Source of the DNA: Candidatus Thiodiazotropha endoloripes
GTDB lineage: Bacteria > Pseudomonadota > Gammaproteobacteria > Chromatiales > Chromatiaceae
Assembly (NCBI GenBank): GCA_001709035.1
Contig: LVKA01000023.1
Span: 1 to 64,000 of the forward strand
Length of the DNA: 64,000 nt
Direction: 5' to 3'
The position numbers were made by a program, and so were the translations under genes. The notes under the pieces are model-generated. The model had not been told where the DNA came from and searched no databases. It saw nothing but the letters and a program-made list of their open reading frames with translations. Below are positions 25,672 through 35,197 of this stretch, in pieces. Positions within the stretch are counted from its first letter, which is position 1, and each line of letters opens with the position of its first letter.

Positions 25672-27204
25672 ATGGCGTCAAAAGATGACGATTTTGATAA
25701 AGAGAGCCTTGAAGCGCTCAAGGGGAAGGGGAAAGAATCCTTTTTGGAGGAACGGAAACGGAAGAAAGAAGCGGAGTATACGGCAAAACTGCTAGAGCGA
25801 GATCCTTTAACAAGGGCATCTAATGATAAGCATGCTGATCTTGATGGTGACGGCATTACCTGGATCGATAAAGAGTATAATGAAAAGCTAAACGCGCGAC
25901 ACGAAATCGATCTTGAAGGCGATGGAATAACTTGGTACGACCTTGAACGTGATGAATCAAGACAATTTTTTAATCAACCTAACGCAAAAGCGGACTACGA
26001 GCATTGGGGAAAGGTGGCATTCTATAACCCAGAAGAGGCCACCGCTCTTCTATTGGGCAAGGCTCCCGAAATTGTAACACTTGAAAGTACTAAGCCACTA
26101 ATCCAAGAATTTGATTTCCCGAAAACATATAAAAAGATCTGCACTCTTATTGAGAGGGCAGTAATTGCAAAAGAGCTAAGATCACTAGAAAGCTTAATAA
26201 AACCGACAGACTTACTAGATTGGGCAAGGCTAAATCAACTAGATATCCCCAAAGAGCTGATCGACGCTATAGAGGGAGATTCTATATGTATGAAAACAGA
26301 AGAGTCTACGGCAAAAAAGTTAGAACGAGATCCTTTAACAAGGACATCTAATGAGAAGGTGATCAGGGAAGATATTGATCTGGACGGCGATGGACTTATC
26401 TGGATTGATAAAGATTACGATGAGAGGTTTGGCGAAGTTCCATTTTACGAAAAACCTAACGCAGCTGCAGACTACGGCCATTGGGGAAAGGTGCCATTGT
26501 GGACCTCAGCAGATGCAGCTTCCCTATTGTTTGGAAAAGACCCTCAAATAGTAACACCAGACAGTATCCAACCTTATATTCAATCCTCAGGCTTTCCAAA
26601 AAAGTACATGCAATTGTACACCCTAATTGATAGGGCTGTATCAGCAGGCGAGCTACAATCAGAATCTAATTTAATTAAGCCGATAGACCTACTAGATTGG
26701 GCAGGAAAACATAATATTAGTGTCCCTAATGAACTGTTAAGCTCGATTGGTGAATCAATTACGCCCAATGATGATGCTCCACCAGAGAATCCGTTCCCAT
26801 CAATGGAAAATCTTCAATGGAGAGAATTAAGCATGATCATTGTTGCTGATGAAAAAGCCCAACTGATGGCGAGAAAAAAAAGAGTGTTGGTTACATATGC
26901 TGAAATGGGGTTTAAAAACAAAAGGGACGCTAAGCCAACGAAAGCCTGGGAGGCGATACTCAATCAATTTGCCAACACCGATACAGGCGCTAAAAAGGAT
27001 TTTGACGTCAACTTAAAATCCAGAGTGAAGGAAATCAGAAAAGTATTTAAAAACTATTTCAAAATCGATAGTGATCCTTTTTTTCCGTACAAAGACGGCA
27101 AGTGGGTTCCAAGAATCCGGATCTATGACAATCGAGGCTCCATTGATTACCCGTTTGAATTCGAAGGCGATGCAGCCGATCAATGGTTACGTGACAACGA
27201 CTAA
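25672..27204 (+). CDS. Hypothetical protein with internal tandem duplication and DxDGDG motifs
   Basis: A 510-residue protein starting after a GGAGGG site. Residues about 38-201 and 214-360 are repeats of one module: LERDPLTR.SN, then DLDGDG.xWIDK.Y, then ADYxHWGKV...EAxxLLxGKxPxIVT, then TLIxRAV and LIKPxDLLDWA. The DxDxDG loops occur three times (57-69, 80-90, 236-248) and resemble EF-hand or dockerin-type calcium loops, without a canonical position-12 Glu. The C-terminal 130 residues are separate and Lys-rich. I do not recognise the family. It follows the integrase in the same direction, inside the mobile element, and may be involved in maintenance or cargo function. Confidence 0.7.
   Translation: MASKDDDFDKESLEALKGKGKESFLEERKRKKEAEYTAKLLERDPLTRASNDKHADLDGDGITWIDKEYNEKLNARHEIDLEGDGITWYDLERDESRQFFNQPNAKADYEHWGKVAFYNPEEATALLLGKAPEIVTLESTKPLIQEFDFPKTYKKICTLIERAVIAKELRSLESLIKPTDLLDWARLNQLDIPKELIDAIEGDSICMKTEESTAKKLERDPLTRTSNEKVIREDIDLDGDGLIWIDKDYDERFGEVPFYEKPNAAADYGHWGKVPLWTSADAASLLFGKDPQIVTPDSIQPYIQSSGFPKKYMQLYTLIDRAVSAGELQSESNLIKPIDLLDWAGKHNISVPNELLSSIGESITPNDDAPPENPFPSMENLQWRELSMIIVADEKAQLMARKKRVLVTYAEMGFKNKRDAKPTKAWEAILNQFANTDTGAKKDFDVNLKSRVKEIRKVFKNYFKIDSDPFFPYKDGKWVPRIRIYDNRGSIDYPFEFEGDAADQWLRDND
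25786..26755 (+). repeat. Intragenic tandem duplication of about 0.5 kb
   Basis: The segment starting near 25791 and that starting near 26319 open with nearly the same bases (GAxCGAGATCCTTTAACAAG-type block, one or two changes over about 30 bases) and encode the same protein module. The first unit carries an extra DxDGDG loop. The DNA-level identity of the unit starts suggests a relatively recent duplication or conservation by gene conversion. Confidence 0.7.
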
Positions 27205-27228
27205 CCCGCTTCTCCAGTTGGAGATATA

Positions 27229-27271
27229 GCGGGAAACATTATTTTTCCCGCACCCAGAGGGAAATTTCCCT
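27229..27271. promoter_or_regulatory. Paired operator-like palindromes
   Basis: GCGGGAAA (27229-27236) and TTTCCCGC (27244-27251) form an 8-bp inverted repeat with a 7-base spacer. Seven bases on is the perfect 14-bp palindrome AGGGAAATTTCCCT (27258-27271). Both share GGGAAA half-sites. They lie between the 510-residue gene and the AlpA-like gene. No T tract follows, so a regulator-binding site (for example for AlpA or a repressor) or a replication-initiation site is more likely than a terminator. Confidence 0.5.
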
Positions 27272-27298
27272 AACACCCCAAAAATTATTTTCAATCGT

Positions 27299-27319
27299 AA
27301 CCTGCTGATATGGCAGGTT
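27299..27319 (+). terminator. Rho-independent terminator-like hairpin
   Basis: AACCTGC / GCAGGTT stem with a 7-base loop, then TTATTGCTTTTG. It would stop transcripts from the integrase side before the AlpA-led operon. Confidence 0.5.
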
Positions 27320-27415
27320 TTATTGCTTTTGTGTGCGCGAATGGCGGGTTTTTCCCCATAGAAGGGTGAAAGCGCTTGAAACTTGAGGTTAATAGATTTA
27401 ATTCGAGGTACACAA

Positions 27416-27637
27416 ATGAATGTTTATGCTGATTTGTACTACACCAGGCCAGAAGCCCGCCGGATCGCAGGTGATAAATCTGACGTTACATTGTGGAGGT
27501 GGGAAAAAGCAGGGATCTTTCCCCGTAGGACAAAGCTCGGTCCAAACAGTATTGGATATAAGAAGTCATCTATCGATGACTGGGTAAAAGATCCGCAGGC
27601 GTGGGTCGAAAAAAACAGACCAGAACAAGCAGCTTAA
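27416..27637 (+). CDS. alpA: AlpA-like transcriptional regulator / excisionase
   Basis: A 73-residue winged-helix protein: TRPEARRIAGDKSDVTLWRW then EKAGIFPRRTKLGPNSIGYK and a SSIDDWV ending, the usual AlpA/MerR-like DNA-binding layout in phage satellites and islands. I start at the ATG at 27416, where GAGG precedes by 8 bases, giving MNVYADLYYTR. It heads the replication operon, as alpA does in Gram-negative phage-inducible islands. The expected role is activation of the island or direction of excision. Confidence 0.8.
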   Translation: MNVYADLYYTRPEARRIAGDKSDVTLWRWEKAGIFPRRTKLGPNSIGYKKSSIDDWVKDPQAWVEKNRPEQAA

Positions 27638-27649
27638 GGGGTAATTCTA

Positions 27650-27904
27650 ATGAGTAAGAGGAATACCCCTCCCGGCGTGGGCAGCGCCGGGGTATCTGGG
27701 GCAAGTGAGCGCGTTAATCTCAAAGAGAAATATAGCACAACTCCCAGCCCTGAAGCCAAAACTACCTTTTGTCATTGCATTGTTTGCGGTAGCAGGTTCA
27801 CACCTACCAGAGTTAATCATTCTCTTTGTAGACAATGCTGGTCATATCACCAGGTTGGTCGGGCGATCGAATCGATCCGGTACCTCATGCGTGAGGTGAC
27901 ATGA
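27650..27904 (+). CDS. Small zinc-ribbon-like protein
   Basis: Eighty-four residues. A CHCIVCGSRF knuckle and a LCRQCW knuckle (about residues 41-64) form a four-Cys zinc-binding pattern; the N-terminus is Ser/Gly/Pro-rich and likely unstructured. It sits in the AlpA-primase operon and its stop overlaps the next start. Function unknown; similar tiny zinc proteins are common in phage replication regions. Confidence 0.6.
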   Translation: MSKRNTPPGVGSAGVSGASERVNLKEKYSTTPSPEAKTTFCHCIVCGSRFTPTRVNHSLCRQCWSYHQVGRAIESIRYLMREVT

Positions 27905-28077
27905 TGTACAGCGTGTTTTTTGTACTTATTAATAGTGAGTCAGATGGTTTTGATTATCTAGCCTCATTAGAAGTAGATCGACTCGTTTTAGAAAATGAAC
28001 GACTCAAGGCTGAGAATCATGATTTGAAACTGGCCGCTATTGGTTTGAATCAGGAATTCAATGGTGGCTCTAGATGA
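27901..28077 (+). CDS. Small coiled-coil protein, 58 residues
   Basis: Starts MMYSVFFVLIN at the ATG overlapping the previous stop (a second ATG is at 27904) and ends in a helix LEVDRLVLENERLKAENHD that has a leucine-heptad look. Its TGA overlaps the ATG of the primase-helicase gene (ATGA). Tight coupling on both sides supports translation. Function unknown. Confidence 0.55.
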   Translation: MMYSVFFVLINSESDGFDYLASLEVDRLVLENERLKAENHDLKLAAIGLNQEFNGGSR

Positions 28078-30125
28078 GTAATTATCTTAATCAATTTGAA
28101 TCAGCGATGAGAGAAACTGGTATAGAACCACCAGAGAATCTCATTGCTGATGGTGAACTTCATCGATTTTCCTCTAACGGTAAGCCTACCGACTCAGCTG
28201 GTTACTACATTTTGCATGGAGATGGTATCCCAGCAGGTCATTTCGGTTGCTGGCGTACTGGTATTTCTCAGGATTGGCGAGCCGATACCGGACAAACCTT
28301 TAGTCCTGAGGAGAAACGCGAATATGCCCAACGGATGGAGATGATCCGAGAGAAGAGGGCGGCTGAAGATCAAAAACGTAAGGCCCTGGCAAGACAAAAA
28401 GCTGAAGAGAAATGGACTAACGCAAAGCCAGAAACCGGGATTCATAAGTACCTGTCAAATAAGGGTGTTTCAGGGCACGGATTAAGATCAGATGGATTCA
28501 ATCTACTGGTGCCTATGCGTGATGAAAATGGAACGCTCCACTCAATCCAGTCTATTGATCCCAATGGCAGCAAGAAATTCCTATCTGGTGGTCGCGTAAA
28601 GGGTTGTTATTACCCGATCGGAAAACCGAACGGTGCGTTGTGTATCGCTGAGGGTTTCGCTACAGGGGCAAGCATTCATGAGGCAACAGGGCAAGCGGTA
28701 GCGGTCGCGTTCAACAGCGGCAATCTAAAGCCTGTAGCAAAGGCCCTCAGAAAGAAACTGCCTAACATCAAGTTATTTCTGTGTGCTGATGATGATGTAA
28801 ACACTGAAGGGAATCCAGGGGTCACAAAAGCAACTGAAGCCGCCAAAGCGGTTGGTGGTGTTGTCGTGGTGCCTGATTTTGGTAAGAACCGGCCAGAGAG
28901 ATCGACGGACTTCAATGATCTTCACAAGCATAAAGGCTTAGAGGCGGTTAAGGCATCTTTCAAGAGCGCTAAATCAGTTACTGATGAGCAAGTGCAAGAA
29001 TCTGAGAATAGCCTCTCTGTGAAGCTCATCCAGGGCGACAGCCTTACACCTGAGCCCATTCAGTGGCTTTGGGATGGGTGGTTGGCTGCAGGGAAAATGC
29101 ACATCGTGGCGGGTGTTCCTGGTACAGGTAAAACAACCCTATGCATCGCTCTTGCGGCATCGATCACCACAGGCGGCAGATGGCCAGATGGCACCAAAGC
29201 AGAAAAGGGACATGTCTTAATCTGGTCTGGTGAAGACGACCCGCAAGATACCCTGATCCCTCGATTACATGCATGTGGTGCTGATCTGAGTCGGATTCAT
29301 TTCGTGTCCTCTGTTCATAAGGAAGGTGATAGCCGTCCATTTGATCCAGCTCACGACGTACCACATCTCAGAAAGCAGCTTGAGTCCATGAGAGTCCCAA
29401 TCAAGCTGATGATTGTTGACCCCATCGTATCGGCTACCTCAGGCGACAGCCACAAGAATGCGGAGACTCGGCGATCCCTACAGCCATTAGTCGATCTGGC
29501 TCAGTCAATTCGCTGTGCACTTATCGGGATTACTCATTTCACAAAAGGGACTGCAGGTAGAGATCCGCTAGATCGGGTTACGGGTTCATTAGCCTTTGGG
29601 GCATTAGCTCGTTTGGTCATGGTGGCTGCAAAGAACCCGGAAGATGAAAAACGGGTATTCATGCGAGCGAAATCCAATATCGGGGCAGATCATGGAGGAT
29701 TCTACTACGACCTGGAGCAAGTCGAGTTACCCAATTTCCCCGGTGTGAGTACCAGTCAGTTACTTTGGGGCGAGGCTATCGATGGCACCGCAAGGGAGAT
29801 GCTTGCCGAAACAGAAACATCGGATGATTCGGAGCATAAATCAGCCATGAGTGATGCCATGGAATTCTTGACCAGCTTACTCAAGGACGGGCCAGTTCAA
29901 TCGAAGCAGATTCGAAAAGATGTTGACCAGGCGGGACACTCCTGGGCAACCGTCAAAAGGGCAAAAAAACTACTCGGAATTGAGGCCAACAAGGATGGGA
30001 TGAATGGTAAGTGGTCATGGTCATTACCTCCGAAGGGGCTCAAAAACCCTGAAGGGTCTCACACAAATAGTATGAGAGCCTTCGAGAAAAATGAGCCCCT
30101 TCGGGAGAATTCGGAGAGTTTTTAG
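28074..30125 (+). CDS. Toprim primase / RecA-like helicase (RepA-type)
   Basis: A 683-residue replication protein. The N-terminal part (about 20-80) is a zinc-less primase-associated domain with FGCWRTGISQDWRA. A helical linker and a Toprim domain follow (E193 in IAEGFATGAS; DDD at 239-241 in LCADDD). The C-terminal half is a RecA/AAA_25-type ATPase: Walker A GVPGTGKTT (347-355), an SGEDDPQDT segment, MIVDPIVSA as Walker B and GITHFTKG as sensor. Primase and helicase in one chain match the Pri-Rep proteins of P4-like elements and phage-inducible islands. It would initiate element replication after induction. Start and stop overlap neighbours. Confidence 0.88.
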   Translation: MSNYLNQFESAMRETGIEPPENLIADGELHRFSSNGKPTDSAGYYILHGDGIPAGHFGCWRTGISQDWRADTGQTFSPEEKREYAQRMEMIREKRAAEDQKRKALARQKAEEKWTNAKPETGIHKYLSNKGVSGHGLRSDGFNLLVPMRDENGTLHSIQSIDPNGSKKFLSGGRVKGCYYPIGKPNGALCIAEGFATGASIHEATGQAVAVAFNSGNLKPVAKALRKKLPNIKLFLCADDDVNTEGNPGVTKATEAAKAVGGVVVVPDFGKNRPERSTDFNDLHKHKGLEAVKASFKSAKSVTDEQVQESENSLSVKLIQGDSLTPEPIQWLWDGWLAAGKMHIVAGVPGTGKTTLCIALAASITTGGRWPDGTKAEKGHVLIWSGEDDPQDTLIPRLHACGADLSRIHFVSSVHKEGDSRPFDPAHDVPHLRKQLESMRVPIKLMIVDPIVSATSGDSHKNAETRRSLQPLVDLAQSIRCALIGITHFTKGTAGRDPLDRVTGSLAFGALARLVMVAAKNPEDEKRVFMRAKSNIGADHGGFYYDLEQVELPNFPGVSTSQLLWGEAIDGTAREMLAETETSDDSEHKSAMSDAMEFLTSLLKDGPVQSKQIRKDVDQAGHSWATVKRAKKLLGIEANKDGMNGKWSWSLPPKGLKNPEGSHTNSMRAFEKNEPLRENSESF

Positions 30126-30127
30126 TG

Positions 30128-30463
30128 ATGAGTGATAGGCAAGTAAATGAGGTTATTACGCAGCTCGCCGGACTAGGGATCACCCTGGAAATCGACGGCG
30201 AATCAATCTGGGCGACCCCGAAATCTGCTATCACAGACGATGCCCGTCAGCTTATCCGTCACCACAAATCTGCTCTGATCGGTGTGCTGAGAGCAGGGCA
30301 GGATATCCGGATTTTAGCCAATGCCTTCTACAACCACTTATCTGGTGAAGCCAAACGAACCAATTGTTGCTACGCGAGAGCAGGGCGGTATTGCACAGAA
30401 GGCCAACGGCTGAAGGATGCGTACTATCTGGCGGTCAGGCAGGGCAATTCCCACATACATTGA
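30128..30463 (+). CDS. TubC N-terminal docking-domain-like small protein
   Basis: A 111-residue protein. The first 55 residues (VITQLAGLGITLEIDGE, then an IRHHKSALIGVL helix) resemble the TubC_N docking domain, which is common in phage and island proteins after primase genes. The C-terminal half has three Cys (NCCYARAGRYC) and might bind zinc. The preceding gene ends three bases before this ATG. The molecular role is not known. Confidence 0.55.
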   Translation: MSDRQVNEVITQLAGLGITLEIDGESIWATPKSAITDDARQLIRHHKSALIGVLRAGQDIRILANAFYNHLSGEAKRTNCCYARAGRYCTEGQRLKDAYYLAVRQGNSHIH

Positions 30464-30487
30464 TATCGAATATTTGGAGTTATTGAA

Positions 30488-31078
30488 ATGTCAGAAAATC
30501 AGCATTTATCTAAAGTAGACGAGAGTAGAGACCTGGTTCAGCAACCTAGCGCATTCGATCAGCTTAAACCGCAACAGCAGCAGTTTGTTCTTGAGCTTCT
30601 GAAACACAATTTCAACGCCACAAAAGCAGCGATTGAGGCCGGGTACAGTGAGAAATCGGCCAGATCACAAGCATCTCAGCTATTAACAAAACTAAACATT
30701 CAGGCGGCAATCTCAGAGCAGGTCAAGGCACAGCAGGAACGGATCATGGTTGATGCGGATTACCTCCTTGAGGTGCTCAGAGATGATGTTGAAGCAGATT
30801 TAGCAGATCTCTTTAAGGAAAACGGTAACCTGAAACCCGTGAAGGAATGGCCGCCTGTCTTCCGCCGTGGATTAGTTGCAAGCCTGAAGGTAGAGGCGAT
30901 TCAAGTCCGAGGTGATGACAAACAGAGTGAAATCGTTCAGGTAAAAGAGGTCAGGCTCGCTGATCGAACCAAGCTGAAAGAACTTCTAGGCAAGCATAAA
31001 TCTGTCCGGGCCTTTGAGAGAGAGGCGGATTCAAGTGAGATTCACATTCATATCGAGGGCAAGGATGCACTGCTCTGA
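30488..31078 (+). CDS. terS: Phage terminase small subunit
   Basis: A 196-residue protein with the small-terminase helix-turn-helix pattern: LKPQQQQFVLELLKHNFNATKAAIEAGYS (parts at about 27-38 and 42-55), KSARSQASQLLTKLNIQAAI, then the DYLLEVLRDDVEADLADLF segment. It would recognise the packaging site. No large terminase subunit is encoded next to it or elsewhere in the element. An isolated TerS is the hallmark by which phage-inducible islands redirect helper packaging; that this one does so is inference. Confidence 0.85.
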   Translation: MSENQHLSKVDESRDLVQQPSAFDQLKPQQQQFVLELLKHNFNATKAAIEAGYSEKSARSQASQLLTKLNIQAAISEQVKAQQERIMVDADYLLEVLRDDVEADLADLFKENGNLKPVKEWPPVFRRGLVASLKVEAIQVRGDDKQSEIVQVKEVRLADRTKLKELLGKHKSVRAFEREADSSEIHIHIEGKDALL

Positions 31079-31128
31079 TCATATTTTCCCTTTATACCTT
31101 TTATAGAATCACATAGGAGATGGTATCC

Positions 31129-34100
31129 ATGAGTTTTGCTGACTGTATTCGTAATTCTGATATTGGTGTTGATGAGCAGGACGTCACTGCTATTCAGGCG
31201 CTGATTGACTCTGGAATGGGTGAGAAAGAGGCTGTTGTGACCCACCTGAATAGCTTGAAAGAAGGTCAGGGCCTAGGTCAGGTAGATAAGGCATTTAGGC
31301 AGTCTGGAGAAGATGGAGGTCTGAAGAATAATGCCTTGGAGGGTGGAACAATCGCTTTCACTGATGTGCAAAGCATCATAAAACTCACTGAGCATTCCAA
31401 TCTTTCAACCTTTCTTCACGAAGCCGGGCATCTGTTTTTGGAAACTGAAGCGAAAATGTCCAAAATCTATGGGGCACCAGATGACCAACAGGCTCTATTC
31501 AACTGGTTAGAGATTGAATCTTTCGATCAGATTGAAAAACAGCATCACGAGAAATTTGCCAGGGGTTTTGAGGCCTATCTGAGAGAAGGTAAGGCTCCCT
31601 CGATTAAGCTCAGCGAGGCCTTTGCCGCGTTTCGTCGGTGGTTAATCAGTATTTACCAGAGTATCAAATCCATTGATGTCGAACTCAATGACGACATATG
31701 TCAGTACATGGATCGACTATTGGCCACTGAGGAGGAAATAGAACGGGCCTATGCCAATCCCGCCTATGACCAGTTCTTCCGTTCGAAAGAACAGGTTGGA
31801 ATGAGTGATAAGGAATGGGTGGCCTATCAAAAACGTCAGGCCAAGGCCAGGGATAAAGCGACTCAAACCCTCGATGAGAAGCTTCTAACTGAGCTTACAA
31901 AGCGAAGATCGAAGGAGTGGGCAACGGAAAAGGCCCCGATCATTGAAGAGGAAAAAGGGCGGCTTTCAAAAGAGCCTATCTACCAACTCATGGAGAACCT
32001 GAAGAAATCACCGATGGACTACGATCTAGTGAAAGATATCATGAACGGAGTTCCTGCAGGGCTCCTCAAGAAATCAAAAAAGGGTGGTGTCAATCCGGAT
32101 GAGTACGCCCAGGCCTATGGATTCGCCACGACAAAGGCAATGCTGGAAACGATCCTGTCCACACCCTCGCTGCATCAGGCCGCCGACACAGCAGCAGAAT
32201 TGCGGATGATAGGTAAATATGGCGATATACTCAATGATGGCTCTATCGAGGAGGAGATTCGCCAGGCTGTCCATAATGAGGAACAGGCCAAGCTTCTTCT
32301 AGATGAGATCAAGGCCTTAAACAAGCAGACTTCTGCTAAACGCCAGATCGATCGGGATTATCTGAAAGCCCACGTTCGTCAAATCGTCTCTCAGATGACT
32401 GTCCAGGAATTAAAACCAGGGAAATACTACTACGCTGAGATCCGGGCTGCTAAGAAGGCTGTGGCCGCTACAGATCCTCAGGATCAACTGGATGCCAAGG
32501 TCCAGCAGTTCATCAATCACTATCTGTATAAGGAAGTGTCTGAGACAAAGGTTAAAGCTGAGCGGATCAGAAAACACCTACGGACCATCCAGACCAAGAA
32601 ATATGATCCCAAACAGGTCCACAAGGATTACATCCATTATTTGAAACTACTGGTATCAGCCTACGATTTTCAAAGATCACACGGGGAAGAGCAGGATGCC
32701 ATCAGAAAGCTAAGGGAGCTGGCTAATTGGGCCAAAAACCAATTCGATCAGGAACAGGGTATTAGCGTTTCTCTCTATGATCAGAATCTGATCAAGATCC
32801 TGGATGCAGACAGTAAAGGCATACTGGGTAGTGTCAGCCTCCGGGAGTGGTCTGAAATGACCATCGAGGAACTGGAGGGCATAAATGCGATGGCCAAGCA
32901 TCTACGCTATGTGGGCGGAAAAATGGCTGAAGAAGCGAGAGGTGAATTTTCGCTGAAAGCGGATGCTGCAGGTGAATCAATACGACAAAACGCCGTCAAA
33001 GGGCCGAAACAGGGGGAGAGTGGCACCATCAAAGGAAAGGCCAAAAAGGCGGCCTACGAGTATGGCGCGAATGTTTTGCTACATGCTGATTCAGTGCTAC
33101 GGAGGCTGGATGGGTACAAAGATGGGCTGATGTATCAGTTGATTAAGCGCCGCATAGATGACGCCATCACAAAGAATCTCATGCCTGCCGAAGAAAAGGC
33201 TGGTGAAGAGATGGATGAGATCTACCACCGCTACTACAAGGACAGTGAGATGAGGAAAATGAACAAGAAAGAAGACTTTGAGGGAGTTTCTCTTTCAAAG
33301 TGGGAGCGGATCTCATTGGTGCTGAATTATGGAAACGAGTCTAGTCGGGAAGCGGTGCATGATAGCGTTCTCGATGGGGTCAAGCCTTACTCAGAGGGTA
33401 TGATGACCAAGGTCATTGATTCCCTGGATAAAAAGGATATGGATTTCATCCAGGCCGTCTGGGACAACATTGAGCAATATAAGCCTGCGCTATTTGCTCT
33501 AGAACGGAGGCAAAATGGTGTAGCTCCTCCTTCAGTAGAGCCTATGCCCTTACTGACCAAGCACGGAATCTATAAGGGTGGCTACTACCCCTTGATGTAC
33601 GATCGCAAGGCCTCGCTGAAGATACAGGAAAGCGAATACAATGAGATGTCCAAGGCTATGACTAGCGGGCGGTCAGCGCATGCTCATACCAAGGATGGCA
33701 TGACAAAGGAGCGTGTGGGCTCTGGAGGTAATCCTGTCCGCCTGGATATGATGGTCTGGCATCAGCATGTTCATGATGTTCTGAGGAGAATTCACCTCAC
33801 TGAGGCGGTCAATCAGGCCCAATCCATCATTGCCAGTAGTGCTGTAAGAAATGCAGCTGTAGAGACCGGCAATCAAGAGCTGATTACGGCTCTGGATGTC
33901 TGGATCAAAGACACGGCTGCCGGTGAACTGATGCCAGGTGATATCCTTTCCAGGGTTTTGCGTGGTATTCGCTCGGGGTTCTCCGTTTCGGTTATCGCCT
34001 GGAACGTCGGCACCATATTGATGCAGCCGCTTGGCCTGCTGCAGACCATGCCAGTAATCGGGTACAGAAACACCCTCAAGGGATTGATGGCGCTATCGGC

Positions 34101-34986
34101 TCATCCAGTGAAAGTGATTAAGGAAGTACAGGCACTGTCCCCATTCATGCAGAATCGAGGGAAGACCTTCAATAAGGATATCCACGATACCCTCAGGACA
34201 TTACATGGTGATCCCAACAAGCCATCCTTTATCCCGCCTGTGGTCCGAAAGTCCTATTTTGCCGGTATTGTCTATGTTCAGCGGTATGTCGATACCATCA
34301 CCTGGCTGGGGGCTTATGAAGCTGCGAAACAGGATACGGATAATCAAGCGGATTTGATAAACGCAGCCGATCGAGCTGTGGCCCGATCTCAGGCCTCTGG
34401 GGTGTGGTCTGATCGAACTCCGATCGAGCGGGGTAGTCTCAGCCCCACCATACGACAGGCCGAATTTGTGAAGATTTGGACAGCATTGGGTTCTTACTTC
34501 TTTGCAAAGGGTAATGTGGCCATGGAGCTTTTCGGGAAAACGGATTTCAGGAATCCTACTGAAATAGCCCGGTATGTCACTGACATGATGCTGCTCTTTG
34601 CTGTAGAAGCGATTTTGGTAGGTCTCATGCGCGGTGCATGGCCCGATGGAGACGACGATGAATCGCCAGCCGCTTATGTGGGTAAAGAGGTAGGTCTTTC
34701 AGTACTTGGTGCTTTCCCACTACTCAGGGAGATAGGTAGTGAAATTAATGGATTTAGAGGGGGATCGACAGCCGCTTCGTTTTATGAGGCAATTGGTAGT
34801 GCAGCCACACAGATCGGGCAGGGTGAGTTAGATGTTGCATTGATAAAATCTATCAATAAGCTTGGAGGGATAGCCTTTAAGTATCCATCGAGTGCCACCA
34901 ACAGAGCGTTCGACTCACTGGTGAAAGATATCGAGGGTGAAGATGTTGAGTTGATTGATTACCTCATGTATAGAGAGAAGGATTAA
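31129..34986 (+). CDS. Large phage polyvalent protein with HEAGH metallopeptidase-like domain
   Basis: 1,285 residues, the largest gene of the element. An AGGAG site lies 9 bases before the ATG at 31129; the ATG at 31120 touches it and is rejected. The N-terminal domain has LHEAGHLFLE (H97-E98-x-x-H101), then HEKFARGFEAYLREGKAPS and RRWLISIYQSI, a layout I associate with large polyvalent phage proteins. A long helical centre follows, then a predicted membrane-active region with hydrophobic helices (about 970-1010, 1150-1180), including a WPDGDDDESP loop. Such proteins are carried in virions and may act during DNA delivery. No homologous structural genes accompany it. Confidence 0.7.
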   Translation: MSFADCIRNSDIGVDEQDVTAIQALIDSGMGEKEAVVTHLNSLKEGQGLGQVDKAFRQSGEDGGLKNNALEGGTIAFTDVQSIIKLTEHSNLSTFLHEAGHLFLETEAKMSKIYGAPDDQQALFNWLEIESFDQIEKQHHEKFARGFEAYLREGKAPSIKLSEAFAAFRRWLISIYQSIKSIDVELNDDICQYMDRLLATEEEIERAYANPAYDQFFRSKEQVGMSDKEWVAYQKRQAKARDKATQTLDEKLLTELTKRRSKEWATEKAPIIEEEKGRLSKEPIYQLMENLKKSPMDYDLVKDIMNGVPAGLLKKSKKGGVNPDEYAQAYGFATTKAMLETILSTPSLHQAADTAAELRMIGKYGDILNDGSIEEEIRQAVHNEEQAKLLLDEIKALNKQTSAKRQIDRDYLKAHVRQIVSQMTVQELKPGKYYYAEIRAAKKAVAATDPQDQLDAKVQQFINHYLYKEVSETKVKAERIRKHLRTIQTKKYDPKQVHKDYIHYLKLLVSAYDFQRSHGEEQDAIRKLRELANWAKNQFDQEQGISVSLYDQNLIKILDADSKGILGSVSLREWSEMTIEELEGINAMAKHLRYVGGKMAEEARGEFSLKADAAGESIRQNAVKGPKQGESGTIKGKAKKAAYEYGANVLLHADSVLRRLDGYKDGLMYQLIKRRIDDAITKNLMPAEEKAGEEMDEIYHRYYKDSEMRKMNKKEDFEGVSLSKWERISLVLNYGNESSREAVHDSVLDGVKPYSEGMMTKVIDSLDKKDMDFIQAVWDNIEQYKPALFALERRQNGVAPPSVEPMPLLTKHGIYKGGYYPLMYDRKASLKIQESEYNEMSKAMTSGRSAHAHTKDGMTKERVGSGGNPVRLDMMVWHQHVHDVLRRIHLTEAVNQAQSIIASSAVRNAAVETGNQELITALDVWIKDTAAGELMPGDILSRVLRGIRSGFSVSVIAWNVGTILMQPLGLLQTMPVIGYRNTLKGLMALSAHPVKVIKEVQALSPFMQNRGKTFNKDIHDTLRTLHGDPNKPSFIPPVVRKSYFAGIVYVQRYVDTITWLGAYEAAKQDTDNQADLINAADRAVARSQASGVWSDRTPIERGSLSPTIRQAEFVKIWTALGSYFFAKGNVAMELFGKTDFRNPTEIARYVTDMMLLFAVEAILVGLMRGAWPDGDDDESPAAYVGKEVGLSVLGAFPLLREIGSEINGFRGGSTAASFYEAIGSAATQIGQGELDVALIKSINKLGGIAFKYPSSATNRAFDSLVKDIEGEDVELIDYLMYREKD

Positions 34987-35197
34987 CTCATTGTATTGAA
35001 TTTCAGTTTAAATACACATGGAATAAATATCGAGATAATGATATTCAATTGAATTAATGAATGGTTAACTAACCAGAGTGCTGGTATAAAAATATTTTTA
35101 CTAAACAGATTGAATATCATTATCGAAACCTTAGACGCTACGATTACTTTGTGCGTAAGTAACTTAATGGAATAGTAATCTTCAATACTGTCATCTA

